Shown here: in pieces, positions 56,760 to 64,000 of the stretch
Position numbering within the stretch: the stretch's first letter is position 1
Layout of the letters: each line of letters begins with the position of its first letter
NCBI GenBank assembly: GCA_023014485.1
Contig: JAJOZX010009080.1
Location: 50,001-114,000 of the forward strand
Length of the DNA: 64,000 bases
Reading direction: 5' to 3'
DNA from: Bathynomus jamesi
Lineage: Eukaryota; Arthropoda; Malacostraca; Isopoda; Cirolanidae
Translations under genes and position numbers: made by a program
The notes under the pieces: generated by a model
Databases searched by the model: none
What the model saw: only the letters and a program-made list of their open reading frames with translations
What the model was told of the DNA's origin: nothing

Positions 56760-57228
56760 CCTAAACGGCCGCACCTAAAGCAAAAGCACCCCCTGTGTAA
56801 TTTATTTATGGTCAGAATTTTATGAAATTTTCAATATAGAGGTTTTCAAATACTAACCGGGCCTTCAATGTTATTCCGATGTCCGCCATTGAAGACCCAG
56901 TTAGGTGAACTGTATGCCTTTGACAATTGGTTAGGTTAAGTTGTATTTTCGTTAAAACTAACGAAAATAACTTAACCTAACCAATTGTCAAGAGCATTCA
57001 ATGACGGACATCAGAATAACATTGAAGGCCCGGTTAGGTCGTAACTGTATGCCCGATTTTTTTTTTTTAGAAATTTTTTAAAAATTTCAAAATTTAAAAA
57101 AAAATGGCGTGCATTATTCCAATGTCAGCCTTGAAAACCTCTATATTGAAAATTTCATAAAAATGACCATAAATAAAGAAATTACACAGGGGGTGCGTTT
57201 GCTTTAGGTGCGCGCCTAAACGAACCTG
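56760..57228. mobile_element. Fold-back MITE with long inverted repeats
   Basis: The outer left sequence CACCTAAAGCAAAAGCACCC pairs with the outer right in reverse complement, CACCTAAAGCAAACGCACCC. Pairing continues through GTGTAATTT...TTATGGTCA...TTTCAATATAGAGGTTTTCAA. Inner parts also pair: GGGCCTTCAATGTTATTC and TTGACAATTGGTTAGGTTA, around a centre near 56960. Asymmetric segments are present, so the hairpin is imperfect. No coding capacity and no clear target duplication. Confidence 0.8.
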
Positions 57229-57609
57229 TGAGGCAGTAAGTGAATATAAAATATTTCAGTCAGGACTGTACGCTCTAAAACCATTTCTGTATACGTATAC
57301 TTTAGCATCGGAAATTATAACTTCTTATTATGACTGTTATTATTATTATTAAAAGTATTAAAACTATATTACAATGTTTGAACGTGTCAGGCAGTCTATA
57401 ACGAGGCGTATTCAGGAATGTATTCAAGCACAAGGCGATCATTTTGAGCGCTTCCTTTAAAGGCAAGGCGGATACTTGCTGTAACTCGGAAACAAAGCGA
57501 TTTCGGGCATATGTATATGTAAACTTTTTTAATTGTTTTCAGGTCCTGAATCCATCCTGAAAGTGCGTCCCAAATGTTATGAAACACCCTGTGTATATAT
57601 ACACGCACG

Positions 57610-57835
57610 TCACCTCAGAAAAATACCCTCAGAATATGAGGCCCAAAACTTTTTAATGTCCTGCGCAAAGAACTGAAGAACCTCCAGCAGACCAACCTGA
57701 ATAATTTCAAGAACCAGCTGGACAGGTTCCTGTGCAAAGCCCTGACCAGCCGTGCGTGGCTGACTATGAGAGCAGGAGATCGGAAAGCAATTCCTTCCCC
57801 TACCAAATCCCGCAAATGAGGCGGGATGCTGCAGA
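57610..57835 (+). pseudogene. C-terminal end of the Jockey-like ORF2
   Basis: The + frame reads LFNVLRKELKNLQQTNLNNF, then KNQLDRFLCKAL and DRKAIPSPTKSRK to a stop near 57817. LFN.LPKELR.L......FK..LD.FL is the usual closing segment of this LINE type. It follows, in family order, the RT that stops at 53500, so about 4.1 kb was inserted between them. The same segment, shortened, occurs at 56195-56288. Confidence 0.7.
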
Positions 57836-57884
57836 GGGGTTGACCGCAGGTTTACCCTGAACCGTTGTTCAAACTCTCATAAAT

Positions 57885-57885
57885 A

Positions 57886-57919
<34 letters not shown>

Positions 57920-57957
57920 TATTTATGAGTGAGTGTGTGTGTGTGTGTGTGTGTGTT
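57885..57957. repeat. (TA)n within a small palindrome, followed by (GT)n
   Basis: AAATACCA(TA)n(T)GGTATTT forms a palindrome around about 14 TA units (57885-57925). About 12 GT units follow (57930-57956). Confidence 0.9.
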
Positions 57958-58117
57958 TTAGTTATAATGTACATTGACCCAGTTATTAAAACATAACTCA
58001 AAATAATTTGCGAATAGGTATATACAGCTTTACTACCTCATTGCATTAACTTCATGAAAAAGAAAGAGCATTTGTTAACAAAATTTAAAAACTAACTTGC
58101 GACGTAGATGTTCTCAG

Positions 58118-58527
58118 TGATGAACCATAGTGGTGGATCGCAGGGCCGTTAATCTTAAGATCATAGGTTCGAGCCTCAGCTGGGACTTCAGATTTCAGAG
58201 ATTAAGGGGCTTTTTTTTTTTTTTTTTATGTGGTAATGGTTCGGATCCCGCGTAAAGCTGAGGGTCCCTTCTAGGGTTGCCAGATTCTGTCCCGCATTCT
58301 GCGGGACAAAAATTTTTCCGGTTTTTCTTAAGAACAATTTTTTTTTTCAAATTGAAATTAGATTTCTTCAACGGTTACAACAAACAAACTTAGAAAATTT
58401 TTATTAAAACAATGTTTAATAATGCTTGATTTTTGGATCAAATGCGGGACTTTCTGGCAACCCTAGTCCCTTCCCTCATGTGACCTTAGATGTTACGAAG
58501 AGGTTAAACAACCTCAATTGCTATTGT
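58118..58527 (+). mobile_element. SINE with tRNA-like head and the 5S-SINE 3' body, split by a MITE
   Basis: The head (about 58121-58190) has an A-box-like TAGTGGTGGATCG and a canonical B box GGTTCGAGCC (58166-58175), and resembles tRNA-Lys around CTTAAG. After a T-run (58210-58228) comes the same body as in the 10208-10421 SINE: GGTTCGGATCCCGCGTAAAG, then CTTAGATGTTACGAAGAGGT and a closing CAATTGCTATTGTTG. A hAT MITE (58272-58465) splits the body. Whether the tRNA-like head and the body are one SINE or two adjacent insertions is unresolved; the T-run between them could be a pol III terminator or a tail. Confidence 0.65.
58272..58465. mobile_element. hAT-type MITE, 194 bp, perfect 8-bp target duplication
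   Basis: The ends read TAGGGTTGCCAGA inward on both sides, and the next bases (TTCTGTCCCGCATT against AAGTCCCGCATTTG) remain similar. The octamer GTCCCTTC is repeated exactly at 58264-58271 and 58466-58473. The other SINE copy (10208-10421) reads through the same point without the insert, giving an empty site. Confidence 0.93.
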
Positions 58528-58904
58528 TGTCCTACCTTGTATGAAACCTACTTTTATAAATCTTAATAAACACCAACCTAAAGAACTTACCTTTCAAATT
58601 GTGAAGTTTCTTAAATGTTATATTGGGAATAGACTATAGCTATATACTCTTAACTAATGACTGACAAAACCAGACTACTAACACTAATGGCAAACCAATA
58701 AATGACAAATGCCCCTGAACAAAGTTAACTTTACTCGCGTAGCTTCTACTAAGTTTTAAGTTACAAAAATTTAGGTTTCAGAGTCAAAACTGACCAAGAA
58801 ACTTTGGTATTAAAAAATCGCAAACTATTTTAAACAATTTCTACAACCTTAAAATAAATTAGTTTCTGTATCGATTGAGCACCCTAGTAGTATAGCCGCA
58901 AAAG
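58528..58904. other. AT-rich spacer, no gene seen
   Basis: No open frame with recognisable content, no inverted repeats and no microsatellite. Confidence 0.5.
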
Positions 58905-58925
58905 GGGAGAGTGCAAGAATGTTGC

Positions 58926-59042
58926 AAGTTATTATGTAATGTTGCAAAGGGGGTGGGGGTTGTTGTAAGGGGGTGGGGTTTGTTGCAAAGGGGGGTGGGG
59001 GTGTTGCAAAAAAAGAAAAAAAATCCCCCAAAGGGGGGATGC
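58926..59042 (+). repeat. G-rich imperfect tandem repeat (GTTGCAAAGGGGGTGGGG)
   Basis: Four to five imperfect units of about 18-27 bp, each with runs of 4-6 G separated by short loops, on the plus strand. The pattern could form G-quadruplexes. The frames across it are low-complexity and not considered genes. Confidence 0.8.
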
Positions 59043-59384
59043 TGCAGGTGCAACAAGGAAAACTTGGAGGCGGCGTTATCCCCCAAGAGAAAGGAGAGAA
59101 AGGAGGAGAGGTGTTCACCTGGCAGGAGCCAAGTGCATATTAAGACTTCAGCCGAGTAGGCGTTGTATTATAGACTCCTAATCAGCCAGTTGGCTTAGAA
59201 GGCGTAAATGGCTTGAGTTGCCAGATACCACTTTTTAGCGATACCATTGTATACATTATTATATTTCTTAAAAGTTGGTTTAGAATACCGGTAGTAGGTT
59301 TAGAAGGCGTAACATGATATAATTAAGTAAAACAACATTGCATCATTCTGTTTATTATAAATATATAGAAAATAAATATACATT

Positions 59385-59740
59385 TCAATAATAATTGAGG
59401 AATATGCATATAATCATAACAGTACAGGAAATATATACACACAATTATGGTGATATATATAAAATAAATATACATTTCAAATAGAAATAAATATACATTT
59501 CAAATAGAAATAAATATACATTTCAATAATAATAGAAATATGCATATAATCATAACAGTACAGGGGAAATATCACGCAAAATATATAAATACATTTCAAT
59601 AATAATAGAAATATGTATATAATCATAACAGTACAGGAGAAATATCACGCAAAATATATAAATACATTTCAATAATAATAGAAATATGCATATAATCATA
59701 ACAGTACATGAGAAATATCAAGCAAAATATATAAATACAT
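59385..59740. repeat. Tandem repeat array, about 73-bp unit, next to Polinton-like genes
   Basis: Units contain ATACATTTCAATAATAATAG, ATGCATATAATCATAACAGT and ATCACGCAAAATATATAAAT. About four units occur; the last three are nearly identical (from about 59520). A shorter sub-repeat (AAATAAATATACATTTC, three times) lies at 59460-59525. The array ends where the minus-strand gene at 59742 stops, so it lies directly 3' of that gene. Confidence 0.9.
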
Positions 59741-59741
59741 T

Positions 59742-60086
59742 TCACTTTTTTTTCAAAATACTAAACTCGGTCTTAATCGAGTTTACAATTACATCATTAT
59801 TGCTCTGCATTACGCAGTATATGCGGCTTAATAATATTTCACCGCTTAAAGTATAGGGAAACCTGTATTCGATATGAAGGGCTTTCATATCGTTCAGTAC
59901 TATTTTTGTTCCCACTTTACAACCGGTTGGTAAGTCACCTTTAAATACGTCTAGAATACAATCAAAAGCACGCACAAAGAGTTCATCGTTAGCTACATTA
60001 TTAAACACAAGTTTATAAGCACGCTTTTCCAATCGAGGGTTTATTTCTACCGACTTGAGCTTTTCAATCGTGAACTCACTCAACAT
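59742..60086 (-). CDS. Unrecognised Polinton-like element gene, 114 codons
   Basis: The ATG at 60084-60086 starts MLSEFTIEKLKSVEI and the frame is open to the stop at 59742. I do not recognise the family. The product is small and mixed-charge with no signal peptide or membrane segment. A predicted helical N-terminal part is followed by NDELFVRAFDCILDVFKGD and ALHIEYRFPYTLSGEILLSR. The gene overlaps the upstream gene by 11 bases in an ATGTTGA arrangement, with the stop of one inside the start of the other, as in compact viral-type genomes. A degraded homologue exists at 15480-15821, again close to polymerase B, so it is a real component of this lineage. Confidence 0.65.
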   Translation of the reverse strand: MLSEFTIEKLKSVEINPRLEKRAYKLVFNNVANDELFVRAFDCILDVFKGDLPTGCKVGTKIVLNDMKALHIEYRFPYTLSGEILLSRIYCVMQSNNDVIVNSIKTEFSILKKK

Positions 60087-60789
60087 AGCGGCAATTGAAA
60101 TAATCTTCTAAATCGTTACGACAACTGCGCGTTATATAAAGAAATAGTTCTTCAGGGTGAACGGTGTAGGTGAGCTCAGCCTTGTACCGATCAATTGCTT
60201 TGTACCAAAGTTCATGGTATTTCAAAGAGTCTAAACTTTTTAAATAAACATCCAGCACTAGAACATTCTCACCAGCCCTACACTCGGTAAACCCATCGAG
60301 CAAAGCGGTGTAGGCGTATTCAAGTACTGTATCAAAATAAAGCATGTCCGTAACACGCGCGTCTAATATAGGTTTCAGCTTGCGGAATCCGACGATTTCA
60401 AACATTCTGTCGAAGATGAAACGGTTTCGCGTAGGAACAAGAGCGTTATTATCAGAAGCATTCTTCCACATCAGCAGTATATCAATGCACGGCCGATCGT
60501 TATTTATGCACAACGTACATACAACGGCGTATGAGGGTGCGTCACTAATCTTCTCTCTTCTTGTACCTACGTTAGCAGGTATTTTATAACGATCTTCACT
60601 CCACTTCTCAACTATCACGAAGATTCTGTTCATCTCCTCGACACTTAAATAAACCCGTTTGTTTGTTTGTCTACATTCCGTTTCCAGTACATAGCTAATG
60701 GTACCGGAATTACGCCTGAACACGCGCAACGATTTCGTCACGGACACATCGTACGAGGCGTTGAGAATGCTGCTCAAAGGAAGTTCCAT
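60076..60789 (-). CDS. Unrecognised Polinton-like element gene, 237 codons
   Basis: The start is placed at the ATG at 60787-60789 (MELPLSSILNASYDVSVTKS); the open frame extends 11 codons further upstream without an ATG. It runs uninterrupted to the TGA overlapping the next gene. The protein looks soluble, with charged and aromatic residues, no transmembrane span and no nucleotide-binding or metal-binding signature. Notable segments are KRVYLSVEEMNRIFVIVEKW and CTLCINNDRPCIDILLMWKN, with LEYAYTALLDGFTECRAGEN further on. The complete frame, while neighbours are broken, suggests either recent insertion or constraint. A structural or replication-accessory role is possible, but nothing in the sequence decides it. 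Confidence 0.65.
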   Translation of the reverse strand: MELPLSSILNASYDVSVTKSLRVFRRNSGTISYVLETECRQTNKRVYLSVEEMNRIFVIVEKWSEDRYKIPANVGTRREKISDAPSYAVVCTLCINNDRPCIDILLMWKNASDNNALVPTRNRFIFDRMFEIVGFRKLKPILDARVTDMLYFDTVLEYAYTALLDGFTECRAGENVLVLDVYLKSLDSLKYHELWYKAIDRYKAELTYTVHPEELFLYITRSCRNDLEDYFNCRYVE

Positions 60790-61046
60790 CGTATTCGAGG
60801 AGCGCACGTCCACTCGGTTCAAGCTCTGAGATAACTATGAGCCGTGTGAGGCACGCAGGAAGGCAGGAACGGTTCGACGGGCGGCTGACTCGATGATACG
60901 TGAATGGGCTTGTTCGTATGATCCGCGAGTTGTACCGAATTGTTGTACATATTTGTTTTTCCGGTACAAGAATTAATTTCATCACTACCAGCCTACGCAC
61001 CAGACATTTTACCTCAGGATAAGAACTAGGAACATTTTATGTCTTA
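60790..61046. other. Intergenic stretch of the Polinton-like element
   Basis: About 255 bases between two same-strand genes. A 96-codon minus-strand frame crosses it but overlaps the start of the 237-codon gene and shows no motif, so I treat it as non-coding leader. Confidence 0.4.
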
Positions 61047-61616
61047 CTAAACATCTTCACACTCCGGCGCACTATTTGAGAGGAACATATGCTCATATTT
61101 TTCCTTTCTGCCCATCAAACGATACTCGTCTCTAAAGTCTGTTAAAAACTCACGCAGGGCACTAGCCACAACTTCACTACGAACCTCATCATGATATACG
61201 TTAATATAGTGATAAAAATACTTAAGATTGTCCATGATCACGAGATTCACATTTTCAGTCGTAGGGTATGAGTAATCGACATGGTGTAGCATGACGTAAT
61301 ACCGCTTGTCACACCACCCATACCTGCTGCTTCTCTTCTGCACGCGTTGTTTCTTTTACTTCACGGTGTATGTGAGACTTTATAAAGTTTAGCTCTGCAG
61401 TATACTTCAACACATCGTCTGTGCAACGAAAGCCTTCAACGATCTCACCAGAACATCCGTAGAGTATTTGTACATCTTGGAACTTCGCACAATCAATGTG
61501 TTTTTAAAAGAGGTATAGGAGGGAGGAATAGGAAGTTTTTCGGTATCCACCACATCCTGACACTTTGCTGAATACCATTTCATAAACGTTGTACAAGCAA
61601 TATTAAAGGTAGCCAT
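61047..61616 (-). pseudogene. Unrecognised Polinton-like element gene, frameshifted
   Basis: The ATG at 61614-61616 starts MATFNIACTTFMKWYSAKCQ and continues to about 61415. Frame changes near 61410 and 61345 then link it, through DDVLKYTAELNFIKSHIH-like codons, to a last open part. That part contains RYYVMLHHVDYSYPTTENVN, DNLKYFYHYINVYHDEVRSE and a C-terminal SNSAPECEDV, with the stop at about 61047. Total about 190 codons. No known domain. It lies between polymerase B and the 237-codon gene on the same strand. Confidence 0.5.
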
Positions 61617-61794
61617 TTGAATACACGTTGATCTGAATACACGTCTGATCTCTCGGGCTTACTGCAGTCGACTGACCACGCAGGGACTCCCAGATAGTAG
61701 CATGACTCACGGTCTTACAGTGGCGGAGCTTAGAACTTTCACCTGCGCGCACACACACACACACAAAGGAAAAGTGAAACGCTAATTGAAACAT

Positions 61795-62000
61795 GATTTA
61801 TTTAATAAACGAGATATTCAAGTTATTATATTTACAAATACGATTTAATAAACGAGATATTCAAGTTATATATATTTTACAAATACGTGTAATAAATCAA
61901 TAGATACTTTACAAATACGATTTAATAAACGAGATATTCAAGTTATATATATATTTACAAATACGTGTAATAAATCAATAGATACGATTATATACAAGAC
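61795..62000. repeat. Second tandem repeat array in the Polinton-like element, about 70-77-bp unit
   Basis: Units contain ACGATTTAATAAACGAGATA and TTCAAGTTATATATA, then TTTACAAATACGTGTAATAA and ATCAATAGATAC. Two full units and partial ones are present (starts at about 61799, 61850 and 61918). The array lies just 3' of the polymerase B stop (62029), comparable to the position of the 59385 array relative to its gene, but the unit sequence differs. Confidence 0.88.
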
Positions 62001-62028
62001 AAATACGTGTGAGTTAACAATAGAAGCA

Positions 62029-64000
62029 TCATACGTTATGGTATCCAAAGGGCACGGTATCATAGGTACCAGGTAACTGGTAACGTTTCCTATAGGTGTT
62101 ACGGCACACCTTCGTACCCCTAAGTTCCTTCACGCCCCCAGCTTCTGCGCCCGAAAATTGTGGGTGCCTACAATTAGTTGGGGAGGTTGTTCGCCCTCAT
62201 CATCGTCCAAACATACTAGATCCTTCAACGATTCAAATTAACAACCCGCCGATTCGCATGGTTGAGCGTAATACCCTTTGCCTTCACGATATATTTCATT
62301 TCCTTCCCCACCCTGACCCGTACCCATAAGTCTTAGGTCCTGTTGAGACAAAAGAGTCGGCGTAAGCGTTGTCCCCATACTCGTCCTTGATCTCATCAGT
62401 GAGCTCGCCGAGGAACTCCCCAATAGCGGGCATGTATTCACCCTCCCTCTCTGTGAATATCACGCTATCTGTATCGGCATACAATACTCTCCGCCCAAGA
62501 GAATGCAATAGACCCCAAAGTTTTATACGGGCCTAGGCTGTTGTGAAGCTGGCCACAGGTATGTTTATAACCCTTGAGGTATCTGTGGCAAATTCAGTGT
62601 TGTTGTACTTTATTATGTAAGTATTACCTACATTCACGATCTCCCTGACCTCTTTATCGGGAGCATTGGCATAATCCCAGACATCGCTATAACTTTGTGC
62701 CAAATGAATGCTCCCTCTGCCGGTATTCTGCGCAAATTTTCCCCATAGACTGTTTAGACACAACTTTGCACTAAAGCGCTTGCCAGGATTCTTTACAATT
62801 TGGACACGATCAAGTTGTATACCTTCACGGTCGCGGTAACGTTGAATATAGGCAGACTTTTCCAAAGCTGGGCACTTGCGTTTTTTTTTGCGGTACTGCG
62901 GTACTGCGGTACTACCGCACTACCAAACCGGTACCGCATAACGCAGTACCGCAAAAAATGCGGTAGCGGTACTGCTGTACTTTCAGCGATCCTTTGCGGT
63001 ACTGCGTTATGCGGTACCGGTTTGGTAGTGCGGTAGTACCGCAGTACCGCAAAAAAAAACGCAAGTGCCCAGCTTTGGACTTTTCATCTTCGGTATCAAC
63101 TCCTCGCGGATACCCTGATGCCTCAACCTTATCCTTCAAAAAGGCGTTTATATATGGTGTGAAAAGGTTGCGTAGCTTCTGAAACCTCCACACCTCATGT
63201 ATCTTCAGTATTCTATAACCATGGCGTACGGCTAGGGCCAGCTCAGGACTTGTATATACGCCTCTGATCTACGCTGGTGGGCTATATGGTTACAATCGCC
63301 GTTATCCTCTTCCGCGCACTTCACACGCACAGGGGAAACATGAGCTTGTCGTCGATAACGACAGGTAAGATCGGCATCCATAAATTGCGTGGGGGGAGTA
63401 CGTCTACGAAAGAGAGCCCAAAGTAACGATCATTCAAATTTTTTGAAAATTCATTGATGGAGGGTAGGCTAGGTCCCACCAGTTTATCAGGAGCGCCCAC
63501 GGGGTACGGATTGCTCTTCATCACGTATGGGTATAAAGAACAGAAATCGTAGTAATGGAGCTTCACGCCCTCCGTAGGTGGAAAGTATAGTCTGAAAGGA
63601 TTTGTACGTCCTCCAAACAAGCTATCACCACATTTGAGAGGATCCAGCACCATTGAACGCTTGATCGTGTTTATTTCCTCACGGTACACCTCGTCTGTCT
63701 CCATCCGTGCATCATATTCATGCTCCCACAAGACTTTGTGAGTGAACTGTGATCCTATAAGTTGATCGCGGGTGCGGGTCGATGCAAGACAGTCGGCAGG
63801 AGACCTACCGTGGATATATCCGGTGATTCCGCACTCAGGACGGGGGCATCCATGCCACCAGCAACCGTTGAAGGAGTACACAGTATTCACACCAGTGACA
63901 CGGTTTTCACTTAACCCATCAACCCAAAAAACACGTCCATTAATCTTAATGGGTACTTCACCCGTGTTGCGGGCGTGCTTTATGTATACACCTGTCTGTT
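62029..64000 (-). pseudogene. Family B DNA polymerase (protein-primed, Maverick/Polinton-like), partial; runs off the window
   Basis: This polymerase would replicate the linear element from protein primers. In order on the minus strand: VYSFNGCWWHGCPRPECG near 63890; YYDFCSLYPYVMKSNPYP (palm motif A, catalytic Asp); a frame break near 63320; a MITE insertion (62863-63077); KLCLNSLWGKFAQN (motif B, with K...NSLYG-type residues); VLYADTDSVIFTE (motif C, DTD); FVSTGPKTYGYG (KxY motif). The gene ends with YDTVPFGYHNV at the TGA at 62029-62031. Two further frame changes (about 62520 and 62300) disable it. The N-terminal exonuclease region lies beyond 64000. Confidence 0.87.
62863..63077. mobile_element. 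hAT-type MITE, 215 bp, in the polymerase gene; perfect 8-bp target duplication
   Basis: The ends read CAAAGCTGGGCACTTGCG on both sides, read inward, and the inverted pairing extends through GCGGTACTGCGGTA repeats. The octamer GACTTTTC flanks it exactly (62855-62862 and 63078-63085). The first 13 bases are identical to the hAT left end at 13864 (CAAAGCTGGGCAC), which suggests mobilisation by the same transposase group. The interior is nearly a hairpin made of CGGTAC-type repeats. Confidence 0.95.

Larger units (their letters stand above)
54168..57593 (+). mobile_element. Composite mariner-related transposon with about 110-bp terminal inverted repeats
   Basis: The left terminus (54168-54285) begins CAGGGTGTTTCATAACATGT. 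The right terminus (57465-57593), reverse complemented, begins CAGGGTGTTTCATAACATTTG-like sequence. They match for about 110 bp. Flanks are TA/CA-rich. The interior holds an unrelated repeat-family gene fragment (55068-55550), a palindrome (55448-55652) and the 3' part of a DUF4817-type transposase (55653-56064). It also has a first, truncated right end (56090-56197), a fold-back (56760-57228) and a second right end. It is best read as several events in one locus. Confidence 0.75.
48940..57835 (+). mobile_element. Jockey-like non-LTR retrotransposon, broken by several later insertions
   Basis: ORF1 remnants (48951-49880), endonuclease (about 49960-50918, resuming 51510-51780), RT (52360-53500) and a C-terminal end (57610-57835) occur in order on the plus strand. 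Intervening blocks are a fold-back element (50919-51509), a MITE (53504-53724) and a composite transposon (54168-57593). The RT sequence type (SVPQGTVLAPLLFIIMIADI, VRDLGVIMS) is common among crustacean and mollusc Jockey-like elements as I recall. All frames are broken. Confidence 0.78.

Noticed and set aside
58121..58190. Functional tRNA-Lys gene
   Set aside because: Stem pairing is poor and the segment leads into a T-run and SINE body; only the promoter boxes are convincing.
59385..59740. Regularly spaced repeats considered as a CRISPR array
   Set aside because: Units are contiguous, AT-rich tandem repeats without unique spacers, in a eukaryotic context.
60710..61000. Minus-strand 96-codon frame overlapping the start of the 237-codon gene
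   Set aside because: Different frame, basic low-information product, and it overlaps a better-supported gene.

Overview
The window is repeat-rich eukaryotic (animal) DNA. No complete host protein gene, rRNA operon, intact tRNA gene or CRISPR array could be supported. Nearly all long reading frames are transposable-element relics with stops and frameshifts: several non-LTR retrotransposons, a Bel/Pao and a Ty3/gypsy element, mariner/Tc1-type and hAT-type DNA transposons, SINEs, MITEs, fold-back elements and long (TA)n runs. The mix (RTE-like and Jockey-like LINEs, a 5S-rRNA-derived SINE, transposases of the type seen in arthropods) suggests an arthropod, perhaps a crustacean or chelicerate. 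That is an inference from TE style, not a species call.

Layout. 1-5.3 kb: AT-rich DNA with one GC-richer island (1421-2478) that ends in a polyadenylation signal and an A-run. 5.4-12.9 kb: two antisense RTE-like LINE copies, broken by a mariner (5991-7288), a MITE (7768-8332), a 5S-derived SINE (10208-10421) and a Tc1-like DD37E transposon (11145-12510). 12.9-15.1 kb: tRNA-like SINE modules and a decayed hAT element. 15.5-26.8 kb: a Maverick/Polinton-like element with protein-primed-type DNA polymerase B and a retroviral-type integrase. It has lost much of its interior and was split by a Bel/Pao retrotransposon (16429-23852) and by a hAT element with a perfect 8-bp target duplication (24518-25937). 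26.8-32.5 kb: a 5' fragment and a near-complete copy of a CR1-like LINE whose ORF1 has an SGNH-esterase-like domain. 32.5-43 kb: a Ty3/gypsy element on the minus strand, split by a LINE whose ORF2 carries a 2A-like motif. 43-45.4 kb: tandem and inverted repeats around a miniaturised transposon. 45.8-48.1 kb: a large hAT-fold-like transposase pseudogene. 48.9-57.8 kb: a Jockey-like LINE with CCCH zinc fingers in ORF1, broken by a fold-back element, a MITE and a composite mariner-like element with a 200-bp palindrome. 58-59.2 kb: a second SINE split by a hAT MITE, then a G-rich array. 59.3-64 kb: a longer copy of the Maverick/Polinton-like element: two tandem-repeat arrays, three compact unrecognised genes and the 3' two-thirds of polymerase B, running off the window.

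How it fits together. The most noteworthy content is the Maverick/Polinton-like element, present as two diverged copies. Polymerase B and one unrecognised gene occur in both copies. Integrase and a second conserved element protein survive only in the first. Comparing the two shows that the first arose by an internal deletion of roughly 3.4 kb in this region. The nested insertions, several with target duplications or an unoccupied paralogous site in the window, give a relative order: LINEs, gypsy and Polinton-like DNA first, then Bel/Pao, hAT, mariner, SINE and MITE insertions.
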